Source: a virus. From it: DNA of 37,560 nt. The notes beneath the pieces were generated by a model. It worked only from the letters and a program-made list of their open reading frames with translations. It had not been told where the DNA came from and made no database searches. The stretch is taken from IMG/VR virus record IMGVR_UViG_3300042294_002561, positions 1-37,560 of that record, one strand, 5' to 3'. Of this stretch, positions 36,963 to 37,560 are shown one piece after another (positions within the stretch are counted from its first letter, which is position 1; each line of letters opens with the position of its first letter). Made by a program: the position numbers and the translations under genes.

Positions 36963-37560
36963 ATGCACCCGATTCTAAAGCGCGCCGAAAGGCGCACCCT
37001 GTCCGCTCGCATCGCCCTGCAGGAAGCGCGCTTGATGCTCGCCAAGCTTGAAGGCGAGGAAGCCGCCACCCTGTCCCTCATGATCGCCGCCACAAGGGGG
37101 GGCGAGGGCGTTCCCCCGGCTTGCGAGCCGACAGGGTGGCGCTTCACCCTGTCCGATAGCCGCGCCCTTGTCGCGCTTCGAGAACACCCCCTGGGGAGCA
37201 ACGGGGCGGAGACGGCGGATCCGCTCCCCCCTCGCCCCCCGGCCGATGCGCCCCGCCCCCGGTTCGCTCCCTGTCCCCTTCCGCCCCCGGCTTGCGTTGC
37301 TAGGCTAGTCCAACCTCGCCGGGGGCGTGAGTTGGGGCGGCAACTTGATCCGCGCAACCTCGCGGATACCGTGACAGGACAGGGCTGGCGCGAGGGCTGG
37401 CGGGAAGCGAGCGCGGACTACCGCGCCGACAGGGATGCCGCCGCCTACGCGCACGCACCAAGCGAGGAAAGCCGACAGGCCGCCCTCGAAAGCGCACAAG
37501 CCGCGCTCGCTCGCTTCCTCGCCTATCACCCCCGATCGGCAAGCGCGAACGCCCCGGTTG
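36963..37560 (+). CDS. Rightward open frame running off the window (partial)
   Basis: Open frame without a stop from ATG 36963 to the window end, 199 complete codons. GGAG lies 7 bases before this ATG; ATG at 36957 in the same frame is too close to it. The first 70 residues are helical (MHPILKRAERRTLSARIALQ; EARLMLAKLEGEEAATLSL). The middle is Pro/Arg-rich and low-complexity (ADPLPPRPPADAPRPRFAP). The last part is an acidic, Ala-rich helix (GWREGWREASADYRADRDAA; ESRQAALESAQAALARFLAY). No family is recognised. The GC-rich DNA favours chance open frames, so a real gene is likely but not sure. Confidence 0.5.
   Translation, partial: MHPILKRAERRTLSARIALQEARLMLAKLEGEEAATLSLMIAATRGGEGVPPACEPTGWRFTLSDSRALVALREHPLGSNGAETADPLPPRPPADAPRPRFAPCPLPPPACVARLVQPRRGRELGRQLDPRNLADTVTGQGWREGWREASADYRADRDAAAYAHAPSEESRQAALESAQAALARFLAYHPRSASANAPV

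Noticed and set aside
1-37560. tRNA genes, integrase or attachment sites
   Set aside because: No cloverleaf, integrase motif or flanking direct repeat was recognised by eye; a covariance-model search was not possible here.

Overview
The window is a GC-rich stretch of a tailed double-stranded DNA phage or prophage genome. Gene content points to a short-tailed (podovirus-like) virion. There is a portal, a scaffold and an HK97-type major capsid protein, then a short connector gene, a very large nozzle-like tail protein and three consecutive internal or ejection-type proteins. There is no tape measure, sheath or tail-tube gene. The terminase, endolysin and any RNA polymerase gene must lie outside the window if they exist. 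The host cannot be named. High GC, the ejection-protein set and a TonB-like linker suggest a GC-rich Gram-negative bacterium (inference).

Layout: (1) 1-29746, rightward, tightly packed virion genes: a small membrane protein, portal, a 216-aa protein, scaffold, capsid, four smaller head or connector proteins, a 2759-aa nozzle/adhesin fusion with lectin-like inserts, internal proteins of 227 and 710 aa, a 2978-aa polyvalent protein, a membrane protein, two tail-appendage genes and a 50-aa basic protein. (2) 29762-36588, leftward, a dense operon that reads from high to low coordinates: an 80-aa gene, a Cys-rich 261-aa protein, an array of about a dozen small genes chained by ATGA overlaps, a lambda-exonuclease/YqaJ-type nuclease, a putative single-strand annealing protein, a small PD-(D/E)XK-like protein, a 55-aa membrane protein and an acyl-carrier-protein homologue. 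(3) 36589-36962, a divergent control region with inverted repeats and low-complexity tandem repeats. (4) 36963 to the window end, a rightward open frame that runs off the edge.

The most unusual items are as follows. The 2978-aa virion-type protein carries a complete-looking C5-cytosine DNA methyltransferase, an HExxH metallopeptidase and a C-terminal region resembling the LPD38 domain of polyvalent proteins, so it probably enters the cell with the DNA. The acyl-carrier-protein homologue keeps the family fold signature, but the serine that carries phosphopantetheine is replaced by glutamine; it is translationally coupled to a small membrane protein that lies out of frame inside the 3' end of a nuclease-like gene. 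The small-gene array shows duplicated start/stop modules, as if genes had been added by recombination at junctions. No tRNA, CRISPR array or insertion sequence was recognised.
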